Shown: positions 25,419 to 35,700 of the stretch, piece by piece
Numbering within the stretch: position 1 is the stretch's first letter
Layout of the letters: every line of letters starts with the position of its first letter
Source of the DNA: an uncultured Clostridia bacterium
GTDB taxonomy: Bacteria > Bacillota > Clostridia > Christensenellales > UBA1242
Reading direction: 5' to 3'
Length of the DNA stretch: 64,000 nucleotides
Assembly (NCBI GenBank): GCA_934771475.1
Contig: CAKVMD010000001.1
Coordinates: forward strand, 124,001 to 188,000
Made by a program: the position numbers and the translations under genes
Notes under the pieces: generated by a model
Told to the model about the DNA's origin: nothing
Seen by the model: the letters and a program-made list of their open reading frames with translations, nothing else
Database searches by the model: none

Positions 25419-27122
25419 TTATATTTTGCATCTTGAATTGCAACAGATGTAAAAAATTTGATAATCTTTCGACAGATTTTGAACCAACTTTTTTGCGATT
25501 TCAAGTTTTTCATCATCAAGATTTACAAATGTATCATCCAAAATCACAAATGGCTTTTCCTTTTTATAAACCTTTGTTATAAGGTTTATCCTTTGGCAAA
25601 ATGAAAGTATATCTTGAAGTCCCTGAGAAGAATATTCAAGTTCTTTTTGTCCATAAACAGTGTTTTCTTTAACCCCTAGACTGCTATCGACAACATAGTC
25701 CTTTCCGCCAAGAGTAAATTCGTTTAAAAGGGCTTTAAATTCTTCGTTTAAGGGAACTATAAAGCGTTTTGAAACATTTTCTTCGGCATGGAGTAAGGTT
25801 TCTTTTGCAATACTTAAAAGTTCAATCTTTTTTAAAGTCTGAGAATTTTCCTCTTCCATTTTAGCAATATTGTAATTTAACTCTTCCTCTTCATTTTCAA
25901 GGCGAGAAAGGTCTTTTTCGATGTTTGTTATATTCGCTTTTTTAGTCGCTTGGTCAACTGTTAAAGCATTGATTTGAGCGTTTATTTCACTGTTATCTTC
26001 AATTTCCTTGTCAGTGGTTTCATAACTCTCGATTTGGCTTTTTAATGCTTCTATTTCCTTGTTAATAAAATTTATCTCACCCGCATAATCCCGCGATAAG
26101 CTCGTTTTTTTAGGACGCTTTTTGACATAGTGTATGGTTATTATTGTTCCTAAAAGCGCAACAACCGAAGCTCCCACAAGTCCAACAATAAGATTTATTA
26201 AACAAAGTGCTCCAAATCCCGCCAAAGCAAGTAATGACAAAATCACCGACAAAACGATTGGCTTCTTGCCAGTTGGCAAAGTGCGCATTTGTTCTTCTTC
26301 GGCATTTTTATCTAGGAGCGTTTTACTTAGGAGTTCAGTTTTTGATTGAAGTTTGTTTTCAAGCACCCTTTTTGAATTAATTTGCTCTTGAAGAAGCTCA
26401 TTTTTTGTATTAATCAGACTTAAAACACGATCTTTTTCTTTTATTTCAAGCCCCTGCTCTTCGGTTTCTTTTAACAGTTTTTGATAGTTGTTTTTTTGCA
26501 CATTTTGATAAGCGATATTTTGTCCAAGTGCAATTTTTTTGCTCTCAATTTCATCTTTTTTATAAAGTTCTTTTTTGGTTTGAGAAATCTTGGCATCTAT
26601 AATCTTTACTGCCTTTTCAAGATTTGCTTGGTCGTCTTGAAACTTGTTTGCTCCTGTAAGCCCTGCTCTTATTTCGCCATTTTCACTTGGCAAAAAATTA
26701 AGTTGAGGAAAGAATGCGGTGATTTCGAATGTGTCTCTCCCCACTCCAAATACCACCTCACCAATCTCACTCGTTGGATTTGGTGCGACTTTCATTGTTG
26801 TTAGATTAAGCAATTCTTGACTGTCTCCCTCTGGGGTTTTGCCGAAATACCTGGTCAATCTATATGGTTGATTTTGGTATAAAAACTCTACATAGCCACC
26901 ATAGTTTCCGCCTTGCCAAGGCAAATATCGGCTACGCTCATAATTAAATGCGTTTCCTCTCGCCTTAGCGCTCATTCCAAAAAACATTGCCTTTAAAAAT
27001 GCGCCAAATGTGCTTTTGCCCCAACCATTTGGATGACATAGTTCATTTAAATTATCATTCAAATCAAAATCTAACTGATGAAGAGCGCCGAAAGAATCAA
27101 TATGTATTTTAGTTATTATCAT
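25419..27122 (-). CDS. YhaN-like AAA/SMC-type ATPase with central membrane segments
   Basis: 567-aa SbcC/Rad50-related ATPase. Walker A HPNGWGKST (30-38) follows MIITKIHIDSFGALHQLDFD. A coiled coil covers about 170-280. Two hydrophobic segments (about 290-335, LSVILSLLALAGFGALCLI and the ALLGTIITIHYV stretch) stand where the SMC hinge would be. A second coiled coil spans about 350-440. The signature is YSSQGLQDILSF and Walker B is PFVILDDTFVNLDD. It overlaps the upstream nuclease gene by 4 nt (ATGA), so the pair is a YhaO-YhaN type complex, thought to act in DNA processing. The membrane hairpin suggests tethering to the membrane, as described for B. subtilis YhaN-like proteins in outline only. 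The ATPase is shorter than YhaN (about 960 aa). Confidence 0.82.
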   Translation of the reverse strand: MIITKIHIDSFGALHQLDFDLNDNLNELCHPNGWGKSTFGAFLKAMFFGMSAKARGNAFNYERSRYLPWQGGNYGGYVEFLYQNQPYRLTRYFGKTPEGDSQELLNLTTMKVAPNPTSEIGEVVFGVGRDTFEITAFFPQLNFLPSENGEIRAGLTGANKFQDDQANLEKAVKIIDAKISQTKKELYKKDEIESKKIALGQNIAYQNVQKNNYQKLLKETEEQGLEIKEKDRVLSLINTKNELLQEQINSKRVLENKLQSKTELLSKTLLDKNAEEEQMRTLPTGKKPIVLSVILSLLALAGFGALCLINLIVGLVGASVVALLGTIITIHYVKKRPKKTSLSRDYAGEINFINKEIEALKSQIESYETTDKEIEDNSEINAQINALTVDQATKKANITNIEKDLSRLENEEEELNYNIAKMEEENSQTLKKIELLSIAKETLLHAEENVSKRFIVPLNEEFKALLNEFTLGGKDYVVDSSLGVKENTVYGQKELEYSSQGLQDILSFCQRINLITKVYKKEKPFVILDDTFVNLDDEKLEIAKKLVQNLSKDYQIFYICCNSRCKI

Positions 27123-28156
27123 ATCGACAAATCCTCCCCTTTAAGTGCCTCTATGCCAATCAAGCAAACAGCAGTTTTGTCTTCATCTGAAAGTTCACTC
27201 TCCTCTACTAGTTTAATAAATTCGGCTTTGAAAGACAAACTTTCCTTTTTAAGTTTTTCTATGTCAATTTTTAACCTTGTTTTATCAACAATTTCAAAAT
27301 AGAACTGTTCAAAAAAAGCATTTTTTATCATTGTCAAGTTTTTATCTTCGTCCTCTTCAAAATATCCTGAAAGCACTACTCTAACAAGGTCATATTTTCG
27401 TACATTATCGCGAGCAAACGCCTCTCTAATCTTTTCAATTATTTCGCGTGAGTCCCTTGCGTCTGCTTTGTCTACATTGCATATTTTGTAATATCTACCT
27501 TTTAGTGGACAAAATTCAAATTTAGTTTTATCATCTATTGATACTTTAACATATCCTTTTTCATCGCATTCATCAAATCCATTTGAAAACAAACTTCCAC
27601 TATAAACGAAACTTTTCCCGTAAAAGTTAAATGCTTTATACGAGTGAATATGTCCCATTGCGACATAATCGAATGGCAAATCAACATAGTCCTTTATGTC
27701 GATAAAGTCGTTATCATTTGCGTTTTCAATGTTGCCATGTAGCATAAGGATGTTTTTTCGAGATTTATCTAAGTTTGCACGGATGATTTTGCTATCTATT
27801 GCAGACCAAATATCAACATTTCCAACCGAAATGCAAGGTCTTGTTTGGTCAAGAATAACAAAGTTGGCAGGTGCTTGTCCCTCCCATTTTTCGTCATGAT
27901 TACCTTTAACATAAATTACTGGGGATGCAAAATTTTGAACCATATCAAAAAAGTTTTTAACTAATTTTTGCTGTGGTGCTTTTGAATGAAAAAGGTCTCC
28001 CGCTATTAAAATAAATGAAATATTGTTTTGCCTTGCTTGCGAAAATAGGTCTTTAAGCGCTTCTAGTCTTTCACTTTTCAAAAGTTCTTGCTTTTCTGCA
28101 TTTAGCACCTTGTTTTTGGCGCCAATATGTACATCGGCTATATGTAAAAAATTCAA
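27119..28156 (-). CDS. SbcD/YhaO-like DNA exonuclease (calcineurin-like phosphoesterase)
   Basis: 345-aa metallophosphoesterase. The metal ligands are seen in order: IADVHIG (residues 6-12), AGDLFHS, GNHD, LMLHGN and GHIHSY. The C-terminal 100 residues form an accessory domain that probably contacts the partner ATPase. The family are Mn-dependent DNA nucleases of Mre11/SbcD type; YhaO is the nearest in size and gene order. It is the first gene of a two-gene operon with the ATPase at 25419-27122. Confidence 0.88.
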   Translation of the reverse strand: MNFLHIADVHIGAKNKVLNAEKQELLKSERLEALKDLFSQARQNNISFILIAGDLFHSKAPQQKLVKNFFDMVQNFASPVIYVKGNHDEKWEGQAPANFVILDQTRPCISVGNVDIWSAIDSKIIRANLDKSRKNILMLHGNIENANDNDFIDIKDYVDLPFDYVAMGHIHSYKAFNFYGKSFVYSGSLFSNGFDECDEKGYVKVSIDDKTKFEFCPLKGRYYKICNVDKADARDSREIIEKIREAFARDNVRKYDLVRVVLSGYFEEDEDKNLTMIKNAFFEQFYFEIVDKTRLKIDIEKLKKESLSFKAEFIKLVEESELSDEDKTAVCLIGIEALKGEDLSI

Positions 28157-28212
28157 ATTCCACCTCTTAAAAAAATTATATCAAAATTGTCATGACTTGC
28201 AAAGCAATTTTA

Positions 28213-28259
28213 GCAAAAAAAACGCGCTCTTTGGCACTGCTTCCCATTAGCGCGTTTCT
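28213..28259 (-). terminator. Terminator of the DUF4097-like gene
   Basis: AAACGCGCT / AGCGCGTTT 9-bp stem; on the minus strand it runs into eight T. Confidence 0.8.
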
Positions 28260-28294
28260 TGCGATACCTTTTTGCATTAATTTCTTAACGAAAT

Positions 28295-29725
28295 TTATGC
28301 TGCAATAGTAAAAAGAGATACATTTATTCTTCCATTTGAAGTGAAAATAATTTCTTTTGTACCACCATTTACAACAAGAGGGTTGGAATATTCTTCAAAA
28401 GGCTCAACCTTTACATCTTTTGTGCGAAGAGCACCATTTAAGTCATAAACATTCATTTTATAAGACAATGATGGCAACAAGTGAAGATTAATTTGACCTT
28501 TGGTCGAAGCAAGTTTAATTTCATTTGCAATCACATTGCTAGCGTAAAAGACTTCAATTTTCCCCGTTGTTGATTGAGCGAAAATGTCTTTGCCTTTTGT
28601 GTAAACATAAATATTGCCACTAGTCGTCTTTACCCACGACTCTTTTGCGATTTCTTGTATATTGATGCTTGCACCTTCGCCTTCAAGGTATGCTTGCCCG
28701 CCTATCTTTTTGAACTCAACGTAACTGTTTCCTAAAAAAGGCAAACTGACATCGTCAGTTACCACATCCACCACAAATCTTGCATTTGATGCTGGAATTG
28801 CAGGATTGTTTGAAATAAGAGAGCCGATAATGTTAGTAACTCTAAGTTCACCACTTTTCACAGTAAGATTGAGATTCCCTGTAAACGAATCAGCAATAAG
28901 TTTTCCGTCATTTAAGGTAATTTCACTCTTCCCAAAAGAATAAAGGCTACTTGCTGTGATTGTTCCGTTTTGAGTGCGCACAGAAAGGTCGTTTGAAACC
29001 GTCAAATCATCAAAAATCTTTACGCTCCCCGATTGCGTCCGAGCAGTGAAATTATCAAGGTCGGCAGAATCTATACAAGGATAAACATATACTTGTCCTG
29101 AACCAGTTTGAACAGTAACATTGCTTGGGTTAATGTTTGGCAAAGAGTGAGTTTTTGAGGCATTTTCTTCATTAACAGCCCTTTGATTTCCGATAAATAT
29201 AGTACCTGACTGTGTTGTTAAAATAAATTCTTTTCCAGAAATATCATGAGAACCATTTTCTGTGTCATAATATGGCACATAAAAGGCTATTTCTATATCC
29301 TTTTGGAAGAAAAGTGAGCCTTGTGGTTCTTTTATCGAAATATCTAAAATTTTCTTACCATTTTCTTCAACAGCAGAAATAGAATAAGAAAAGTCTGTGT
29401 TTTGTGCCGATTTTGCAAAGCCTTTTGCGTAAGACTTAACCACAACAGCGACATCTTCCACGCGAGGATTTTTTTCAATTCGTATATTTGCATAATTTGA
29501 AGTTATGCGGACGATATCTTTTTCGCTAAAATTAATATCCGTGCTAGATTTAGTAAGTTGATACTCAAATGGAGATGTTATGCTGTATGTAAAATATTTA
29601 TAACCCATAATCACTTTAAAAGGTTGAAAAATCATGACAACACATATAATCAAAAATGCCGCCACCACAGATAAAAGTAGAATTAAAAGATAAGTCCCAA
29701 AGCCTTTTTTTACATTACCTGCCAT
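28295..29725 (-). CDS. DUF4097-like membrane-anchored beta-repeat protein
   Basis: 476 aa. A basic N-terminus and one membrane segment (about 8-35, YLLILLLSVVAAFLIICVVM) are followed by a long extracellular part. This is made of beta-strand repeats typical of DUF4097 adhesin-like proteins: ILTTQSGTIFIGN, NVTVQTGSGQVYVYP, NFTARTQSGSVKIFD, LSVRTQNGTITASS and WVKTTSGNIYVYT. The pattern xVxTxSGxIxV recurs about seven times. Function unknown; DUF4097 proteins often sit with envelope-stress regulators, but none is adjacent here. I chose the ATG at 29725 (MAGNVKKG), with GGAGG upstream. A promoter TTGCAA-17-TAAAAT lies at 29773-29745. Confidence 0.78.
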   Translation of the reverse strand: MAGNVKKGFGTYLLILLLSVVAAFLIICVVMIFQPFKVIMGYKYFTYSITSPFEYQLTKSSTDINFSEKDIVRITSNYANIRIEKNPRVEDVAVVVKSYAKGFAKSAQNTDFSYSISAVEENGKKILDISIKEPQGSLFFQKDIEIAFYVPYYDTENGSHDISGKEFILTTQSGTIFIGNQRAVNEENASKTHSLPNINPSNVTVQTGSGQVYVYPCIDSADLDNFTARTQSGSVKIFDDLTVSNDLSVRTQNGTITASSLYSFGKSEITLNDGKLIADSFTGNLNLTVKSGELRVTNIIGSLISNNPAIPASNARFVVDVVTDDVSLPFLGNSYVEFKKIGGQAYLEGEGASINIQEIAKESWVKTTSGNIYVYTKGKDIFAQSTTGKIEVFYASNVIANEIKLASTKGQINLHLLPSLSYKMNVYDLNGALRTKDVKVEPFEEYSNPLVVNGGTKEIIFTSNGRINVSLFTIAA

Positions 29726-29744
29726 ATTGCCTCCATATATAATT

Positions 29745-29773
29745 ATTTTAGCACGATTTATTGCTTCTTGCAA
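29745..29773 (-). promoter_or_regulatory. Promoter of the DUF4097-like gene
   Basis: On the minus strand TTGCAA, 17-nt spacer, TAAAAT, about 20 nt before the ATG. Confidence 0.6.
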
Positions 29774-29909
29774 GATTTATTTTATTTTCATTTTTTTACT
29801 TAAAAAGTTATTAAGAGCACTTTTATGTTACAAAAATTTTACCGCTTTTTAACAAAGCATAATTAAGCGAAAATACAGCCCTGTTTTTTAAGCGAAATTA
29901 ATAATAAAT

Positions 29910-31724
29910 TTATTCCAAAATACCCTTTATTCTTCTTACACCGGCAGAAACAGCCTCTTGCTTTGCAATTTTAAACTTTTTAAGCTCGCGAGTGTTTTTA
30001 ACATGTGGACCCCCACAAATTTGGAAGTCTAAATCACCAATTTTATAGATTGAAACAATTTCATCATCGCTTGCTTTGTGTACACCATAAGCGCCTTGTT
30101 TTAAAGCCTCAGCAAAAGGAAGTTCGACCTTTTCAACATCAATTTCACGCTTGATTGCTTCATTTACAAAATTTTCAAGCTGTGCAATTTCTTCATCAGT
30201 GAGTTTTCTATCAAAATTAAAGTCGAGGCGCAACCTTTCTGGGGTGATATTGCTACCCTTCTGCTCCACGCCATTGCCGAACATTTTTCTTAGCCCTGCA
30301 AGTGTCAAGTGGCAAGCAGTATGCAAGCGCGTTGTCATTTCTCCCGTGTCAGCAAGTCCACCTTTAAATACACCTGCTGAAATTTTAGATTTTTCTTGAT
30401 GCTCTTCAAACGCTTTTTTAAAGCCTTCTTCGTCTACTTTATACCCTCTCTCCTCAGCAAGTTCTTTGGTAATTTCAAATGGAAAGCCAAAGGTGTCAAA
30501 AAGTCTAAATACTGCTTTGCCAGAAATTATATTTTCTACTTCTTCGCCCTTTAAAGCAGCAAATTGTTTATGTTTTTCTATGCCATTAATAGTTTTTTCA
30601 AATTCTTTTCTACCGTCTTCGAGAGCCTTATTAAATTTTGCCATTTCCTTTTGAAGTTCACTTACAATAAAGTCTTCTTTCTTTACAAGTAAAGGATATG
30701 CCTCGTTATACACGTGCTCTATATAAATCTTTGCGATTTCTACAAGTTTATTAAGTCCTAACCCTATTTCGTTCGCATATCTAACTGCGCGTCTAATGAG
30801 GCGTCTTAAAATGTAGCCAGCGCCAATGTTTGAAGGTAAAATTCCGTTTTCATCACCCATAAGCATAACAGCAGTTCGAGTATGATCGGCAATAATTCTC
30901 ATTGCCCTTGTAACGCGTTTATCTGAGCCATATTTTATTGAAAGAGCATTTTCCATGCAATTTATAACGCTCGCAAAAACATCTGTCATAAAGACATCAG
31001 TAAGTCCGTTAACATACATTAAAAGTCTCTCAAAGCCAAAGCCAGTATCAACATTTTTGTTTTTAAGAGGTTCAACCTTTCCATCTGCAAGTTTTTTATA
31101 TTGCATATAAACATCATTGCCGATTTCAACCCAACGCCCGCATTCGCAAGTAACATCACAGTGGTCTGAGCATGGTTTATCATAACGAGGATAAAACCAT
31201 TCATTGTCTGGCCCACAAGGCGTGTTTACAGTCCCCGGCAAATCCCACCAGTTATCTTTAAGGTAATAAATGTTTTCTTTTTTAACTCCCGCATTTACGA
31301 GGCAGTTTACAGCCTCATCATCTCTTGCAACATCGTCATTCCCAGCAAAAACGGTTGTGCAAAGTTTGTCTTTATCAAATCCTAGTTCTTTGGTTAAAAA
31401 TTCAAAACTCCAAGCGGTCTTTTCTTTTTTGAAATAATCGCCTAAACTCCAATTCCCCAGCATTTCAAAAAATGTGCAGTGGCTTTCATCTCCAACTTCC
31501 TCAATGTCAACAGTTCGTACGCACCCTTGAACATTACAAAGTCTAGTCCCCTTTGGATGTTTTTGCCCGAGCAGGTATGGCATAAGTGGTTGCATACCAG
31601 CAACATTAAACATAACGCCAGTTGTACCATCACCAATAAGCGAAACTGCGCCAATATCGACATGTCCTCTCTCTTTATAAAAGTCTAGCCACTTTTTTCT
31701 CAATTCTTTGCTAGTAATTTTCAT
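29910..31724 (-). CDS. alaS: Short alanyl-tRNA synthetase lacking the C-terminal domain
   Basis: 604 aa, against about 870-880 for usual bacterial AlaRS. The class II aminoacylation domain is present (FFEMLGNWSLGDYF, RIIADHTRTAVMLMGD, GAGYILRRLIRRAVRYA). So is the editing domain, with zinc ligands HTACH near residue 466 and CGGPH near 568. The protein stops after RRIKGILE, where full AlaRS continues into the DHHA1/C-Ala domain used for dimer formation and tRNA elbow binding. The gene is intact (GGAGG upstream of ATG, natural TAA), so this is a short type rather than a frameshift. A second full-length AlaRS elsewhere cannot be excluded. Confidence 0.88.
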   Translation of the reverse strand: MKITSKELRKKWLDFYKERGHVDIGAVSLIGDGTTGVMFNVAGMQPLMPYLLGQKHPKGTRLCNVQGCVRTVDIEEVGDESHCTFFEMLGNWSLGDYFKKEKTAWSFEFLTKELGFDKDKLCTTVFAGNDDVARDDEAVNCLVNAGVKKENIYYLKDNWWDLPGTVNTPCGPDNEWFYPRYDKPCSDHCDVTCECGRWVEIGNDVYMQYKKLADGKVEPLKNKNVDTGFGFERLLMYVNGLTDVFMTDVFASVINCMENALSIKYGSDKRVTRAMRIIADHTRTAVMLMGDENGILPSNIGAGYILRRLIRRAVRYANEIGLGLNKLVEIAKIYIEHVYNEAYPLLVKKEDFIVSELQKEMAKFNKALEDGRKEFEKTINGIEKHKQFAALKGEEVENIISGKAVFRLFDTFGFPFEITKELAEERGYKVDEEGFKKAFEEHQEKSKISAGVFKGGLADTGEMTTRLHTACHLTLAGLRKMFGNGVEQKGSNITPERLRLDFNFDRKLTDEEIAQLENFVNEAIKREIDVEKVELPFAEALKQGAYGVHKASDDEIVSIYKIGDLDFQICGGPHVKNTRELKKFKIAKQEAVSAGVRRIKGILE

Positions 31725-31816
31725 ATTTCCTCCGTAAAAATATTATAAGTTTCTTTATTAAATCTTAACGAACCAAGTTTAGCACTTTTTTTGCTAAAAA
31801 TCAAACTTTATAGCGC

Positions 31817-32551
31817 TCAATAGATTACTTCTTTTAAATAAAGTCCACAAGCAGGCATAGTTTTGCCACTTTTGGCCCTATTGCCAGTAGCAAGTGCTTC
31901 TTTAACATCACTTTCGCTCAACTTGCCCTGAGCAAAATCAACCATGGTTCCCACAATAATGCGAACCATATTGTAAAGAAAACCATTGCCTGTAACCTCA
32001 ACAAATATGTGCTCATCTTGCCTTTTAACTGTGATGCCAAAAATTGTTCTCTCAAAAGATTGCACCTGAGTTTGAGAAGAGCAAAACCCTTTGAAGTTGT
32101 GCGTCCCCACAAGCATATCTGCACATTTTTGCATAAGGATTGTGTCTAGCGGCTTTTCTTCCCTACTAGCATAGTCTTTTTCAAAAATCCTCTTCTCTTG
32201 GGAGTTTAAAATCTTGTAAACATAAGTCTTTTTATGGGCTGAAAATCTTGCATGGAAGTCCTCGCCGGCGACTTTCACATTTTTTATTTTTACATCTTCT
32301 GGAAGAGCGCGGTTTAAAATCTCCTTAATCTTTTCGGTCGGCAAATTTAAATCAATTTCAAAGTGCGCCACTTGTCCCAGCGCGTGCACACCGGCATCGG
32401 TTCTACCACTACCAAAAACTTCCACCGCTTGCTTTGTAGAGGCAAATATGGCCTCTTCAATAACGCCTTGCACGGTTCGCATATCGGGTTGCTTTTGCCA
32501 ACCAGAAAAGTCCTTGCCATTGTATTCAATTTCTAACATAAACTTGTTCAT
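31817..32551 (-). CDS. truA: tRNA pseudouridine(38-40) synthase TruA
   Basis: Converts U38-40 in the tRNA anticodon arm to pseudouridine. 244 aa from the chosen ATG (MNKFMLEIEYNG). The catalytic Asp52 lies in GSGRTDAGVHA, with NGFLYNMVRIIVGT near the C-terminus. Upstream codons in the longer frame overlap the promoter. The -10 box TATAAT ends 6 nt before this ATG with TAGACA 17 nt further up and no Shine-Dalgarno site, so the mRNA should be leaderless. It is divergent from nifJ. Confidence 0.93.
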   Translation of the reverse strand: MNKFMLEIEYNGKDFSGWQKQPDMRTVQGVIEEAIFASTKQAVEVFGSGRTDAGVHALGQVAHFEIDLNLPTEKIKEILNRALPEDVKIKNVKVAGEDFHARFSAHKKTYVYKILNSQEKRIFEKDYASREEKPLDTILMQKCADMLVGTHNFKGFCSSQTQVQSFERTIFGITVKRQDEHIFVEVTGNGFLYNMVRIIVGTMVDFAQGKLSESDVKEALATGNRAKSGKTMPACGLYLKEVIY

Positions 32552-32557
32552 AGACTT

Positions 32558-32586
32558 ATTATAACTAAAAAATATATTTTTGTCTA
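32558..32586 (-). promoter_or_regulatory. truA promoter abutting the start codon
   Basis: On the minus strand TAGACA, 17-nt spacer, TATAAT (32563-32558), then 6 nt to ATG. Confidence 0.7.
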
Positions 32587-32646
32587 TAAATATCACTTTT
32601 TTTCAGCCCTTTTATTTCAATTTTTCAAAGTTAAATCTTTGTTTGT

Positions 32647-32676
32647 TTGACTTTTATGCGCAAGAAATAATATACT
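32647..32676 (+). promoter_or_regulatory. nifJ promoter
   Basis: TTGACT, 18-nt spacer, TATACT, giving a leader of about 22 nt with AGGAGC before the ATG. Confidence 0.7.
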
Positions 32677-32705
32677 TAAACTAGAAATCTTTATTAGGAG
32701 CAAAA

Positions 32706-35700
32706 ATGAAGAAAATTATTTGTGATGGGGCAAGCGCGGTTGGTAAGATTGCATACCAGTTAAGTGAAGTTATTCCAATCTATCCTATAACCCCTTCAAG
32801 CCCTATGGCAGAATTTTGTTCAAGAGAAAATTCTCTTGGCAAAAAGAACATTCTTGGAGAAGTTCCAAAAATGATTGAAATGCAAGCAGAGAGCGGTGTT
32901 GCTGGAACTTTGCACGGTGCAGGGCTTTCTCACGCACTCACCTCAACCTTTACTTCAAGTCAAGGGCTTCTTCTTATGATGCCAAATATGTTTAAAATTG
33001 CGGGAGAAGGCTTACCTTGTGTTATTCATGTGGCAGCACGCGCGGTTGCAAGCCATGCGCTATCTATTTTTTGCGACCATAGTGATGTTATGGCTGTAAG
33101 GTCAACAGGTTTTATAATCTTAAATTCCTCTTCTGTTCAAGAAAGTGCAGATATGGCCCTCGCAAGCCACATGCTTGCACTAAAATCTCGCCTCCCTGTC
33201 CTTCATTTTTTTGACGGGTTCAGAACAAGCCATGAAATTCAAAAAATCGAAATGCTTGACGAGAATGAAATTTCATGCCTTGTAAAAGATGAAATGTTAT
33301 CTTACAAAAATTCGTTTAAAGAGGCTTTGTTTGGTTCCGCTCAAAATCCTGATGTATTTTTCCAAAATCGAGAACGCATAAATGGAAAATACGCTCTTGT
33401 CGCACCAAAATTAGAGGAAGTTTTTGAGCAAATAAATGCCTTGCGCAAAACCTCATATAAACCTTATGAATATTATGGTTGTGCGGATGCTGAAAAGATT
33501 ATTGTGGCAATGGGGTCGTCATGCAAAACTATTGAAGAATACATTGACTTTAACCCACAAGAAAAAATTGGGCTTGTTAAAGTGCGACTTTTCAGACCTT
33601 TTGTTGCAAGTGCATTTTATGACTCTTTGCCAAAAAGCACAAAAATTATCACTGTACTCGACAGAACAAAAGAGAATGGTGATATTGCACCTCTTGCACA
33701 AGATGTCCTCTCCTCCCTCTATGAGCGAAAATCAAACATTAAAGTTTTACATGGGCGTTATGGGCTCGGAGGCAAGGACTTTACGCCAAGCGATGTGAGA
33801 GCCATTGTTAAAAACATGACAACAGCGAAGAAAACTAATTTTTCTGTTGGCATTATTGACGACCTTACAAATCTTAATTTGCCTTGCGAAAACTACAACT
33901 TGCCTTTAAACGGAAAATCTATCAAGATTTTTGGGCTGGGAAGTGATGGAACTGTTTCGGCCAGCAAATCCACCGTTAAAATTTTAGGTGAAAACTACGC
34001 CCAAAACATTCAAGGATATTTTGAATATGACTCTAAAAAATCTGGCAGTCTGACCATTTCCCATTTGCGAATTTCAAAGGAGCCTATTAAAAGCGAGTAT
34101 CTTGTGAATGAGGCCGATGTTATTGAGATAAACAATTTTTCGTTTGTTCACAAATATGACTGCCTAGACGGATTAAAAGAAAATGGCATTGTTTTAATCA
34201 ACTCCATCTTTTCGCCAGAAGAAATAGGCAAAGTTTTACCAAAAAAATATTGTCAAATTTTAAAAGATAAACATGCCAAACTTTTTGTTATAAACGCACA
34301 AAAAATCGCCAATGTCTGCGGGCTAGGCGAAAAAATCAACATTATTATGATGAGCGCACTTTTTAAAGGCGCGAACCTTCTTTCTCAAAATGAAATTTGT
34401 GATAATATTTCAAAATACATTCATTCAATGTTTGCTCAGAAAGGTCAAGACGTGGTTGACAAAAATTTAAAAGCCATGAAAATGGGACTGGAAATTAATG
34501 AAGTCAATGTGCAAACCCTTGAAGGAAAAGACTATCCAGTAGAGAAAATTAGCGATAATGAGTTTTACACTCAAATAATGCAAAAGATAAGCAAAATGAA
34601 AGGCGGAGAAATCCCAGTTTCAGAGTTTAATGAGGATGGAAGTTCTCCACTTGGCACAAGTAAATTTGAGAAACGAAACATAGCCTTCCGCCTGCCAAAA
34701 TGGATAAAGGAAAACTGCGTTCAATGCGGTCAGTGCACTCTTGCTTGTCCCCACTCTGCTTTGCGGGCTTTGCTAACAGATGAAAATGATGGGTCGTTTG
34801 TCCCAGCGCTTGGACTAAAAGATAAATTTTATAAAGTCTCGCTTTCTCCGCTTGATTGCACTGGGTGTGGAGTGTGCGCCAAAACCTGCCCTGCAATTAA
34901 AAAAGCGTTAGAAATCTGTGAAACCGCTGACATGCTCGAAGAGAAGAAACAAGAGTTTGCTCGCGATGAAAAAGTTTCGCTTTCAACTCAAACACTTTTC
35001 TCCCCTCTCACTCCAAAAGGGCTCCAATTTAAAGAAAGCCTTTTCAAATTCCCGGGGGCTTGTGCTGGTTGTGGGGAGACCCCTTATCTTAAAATTTTGA
35101 CCATGTTGAATGGGTCAAACATGATGATAGCAAACGCTACTGGTTGCTCTTCCATTTATTCAGGAACCTATGGGAGTTGCCCTTACGAAAAAGATGAAAA
35201 CGGCGGAATTTTGTGGGCAAATAGTTTGTTTGAAGATAACGCAGAATTTGGGCTTGGGTTAAAACTCGGCAACGAATTTGGGAAAAACAAAGATAAACCC
35301 GTTTGGATTGTGGGAGGCGATGGCTGGGCTTATGACATTGGGTTTGGTGGACTTGACCATATTTTAGCAAGCGGGCAAAATGTAAATATTTTGGTGCTAG
35401 ACAATCAGACATATTCAAACACTGGTGGACAACAAAGCAAAGCGACTCCAACAGGCGCGAAAGTAAAATTCGCCGAGAACGGGAAAAAAGAACGCAAAAA
35501 AAATCTTGGAGAAATTGCTCTTTGCTATAAAGATGTTTATGTAGGGCAAATTTGTTTCGGAGCAAATATGGCTCACACAATTAAAACTCTTCAAGAAGCG
35601 CAAGAATATAAAGGCGTTAGCATTGTGATTGCATACTCCACTTGTGTAAATCAAGGGTTTGATATGTCAAATATGACAAGCGTTATGAAAGAAGCCTGTG

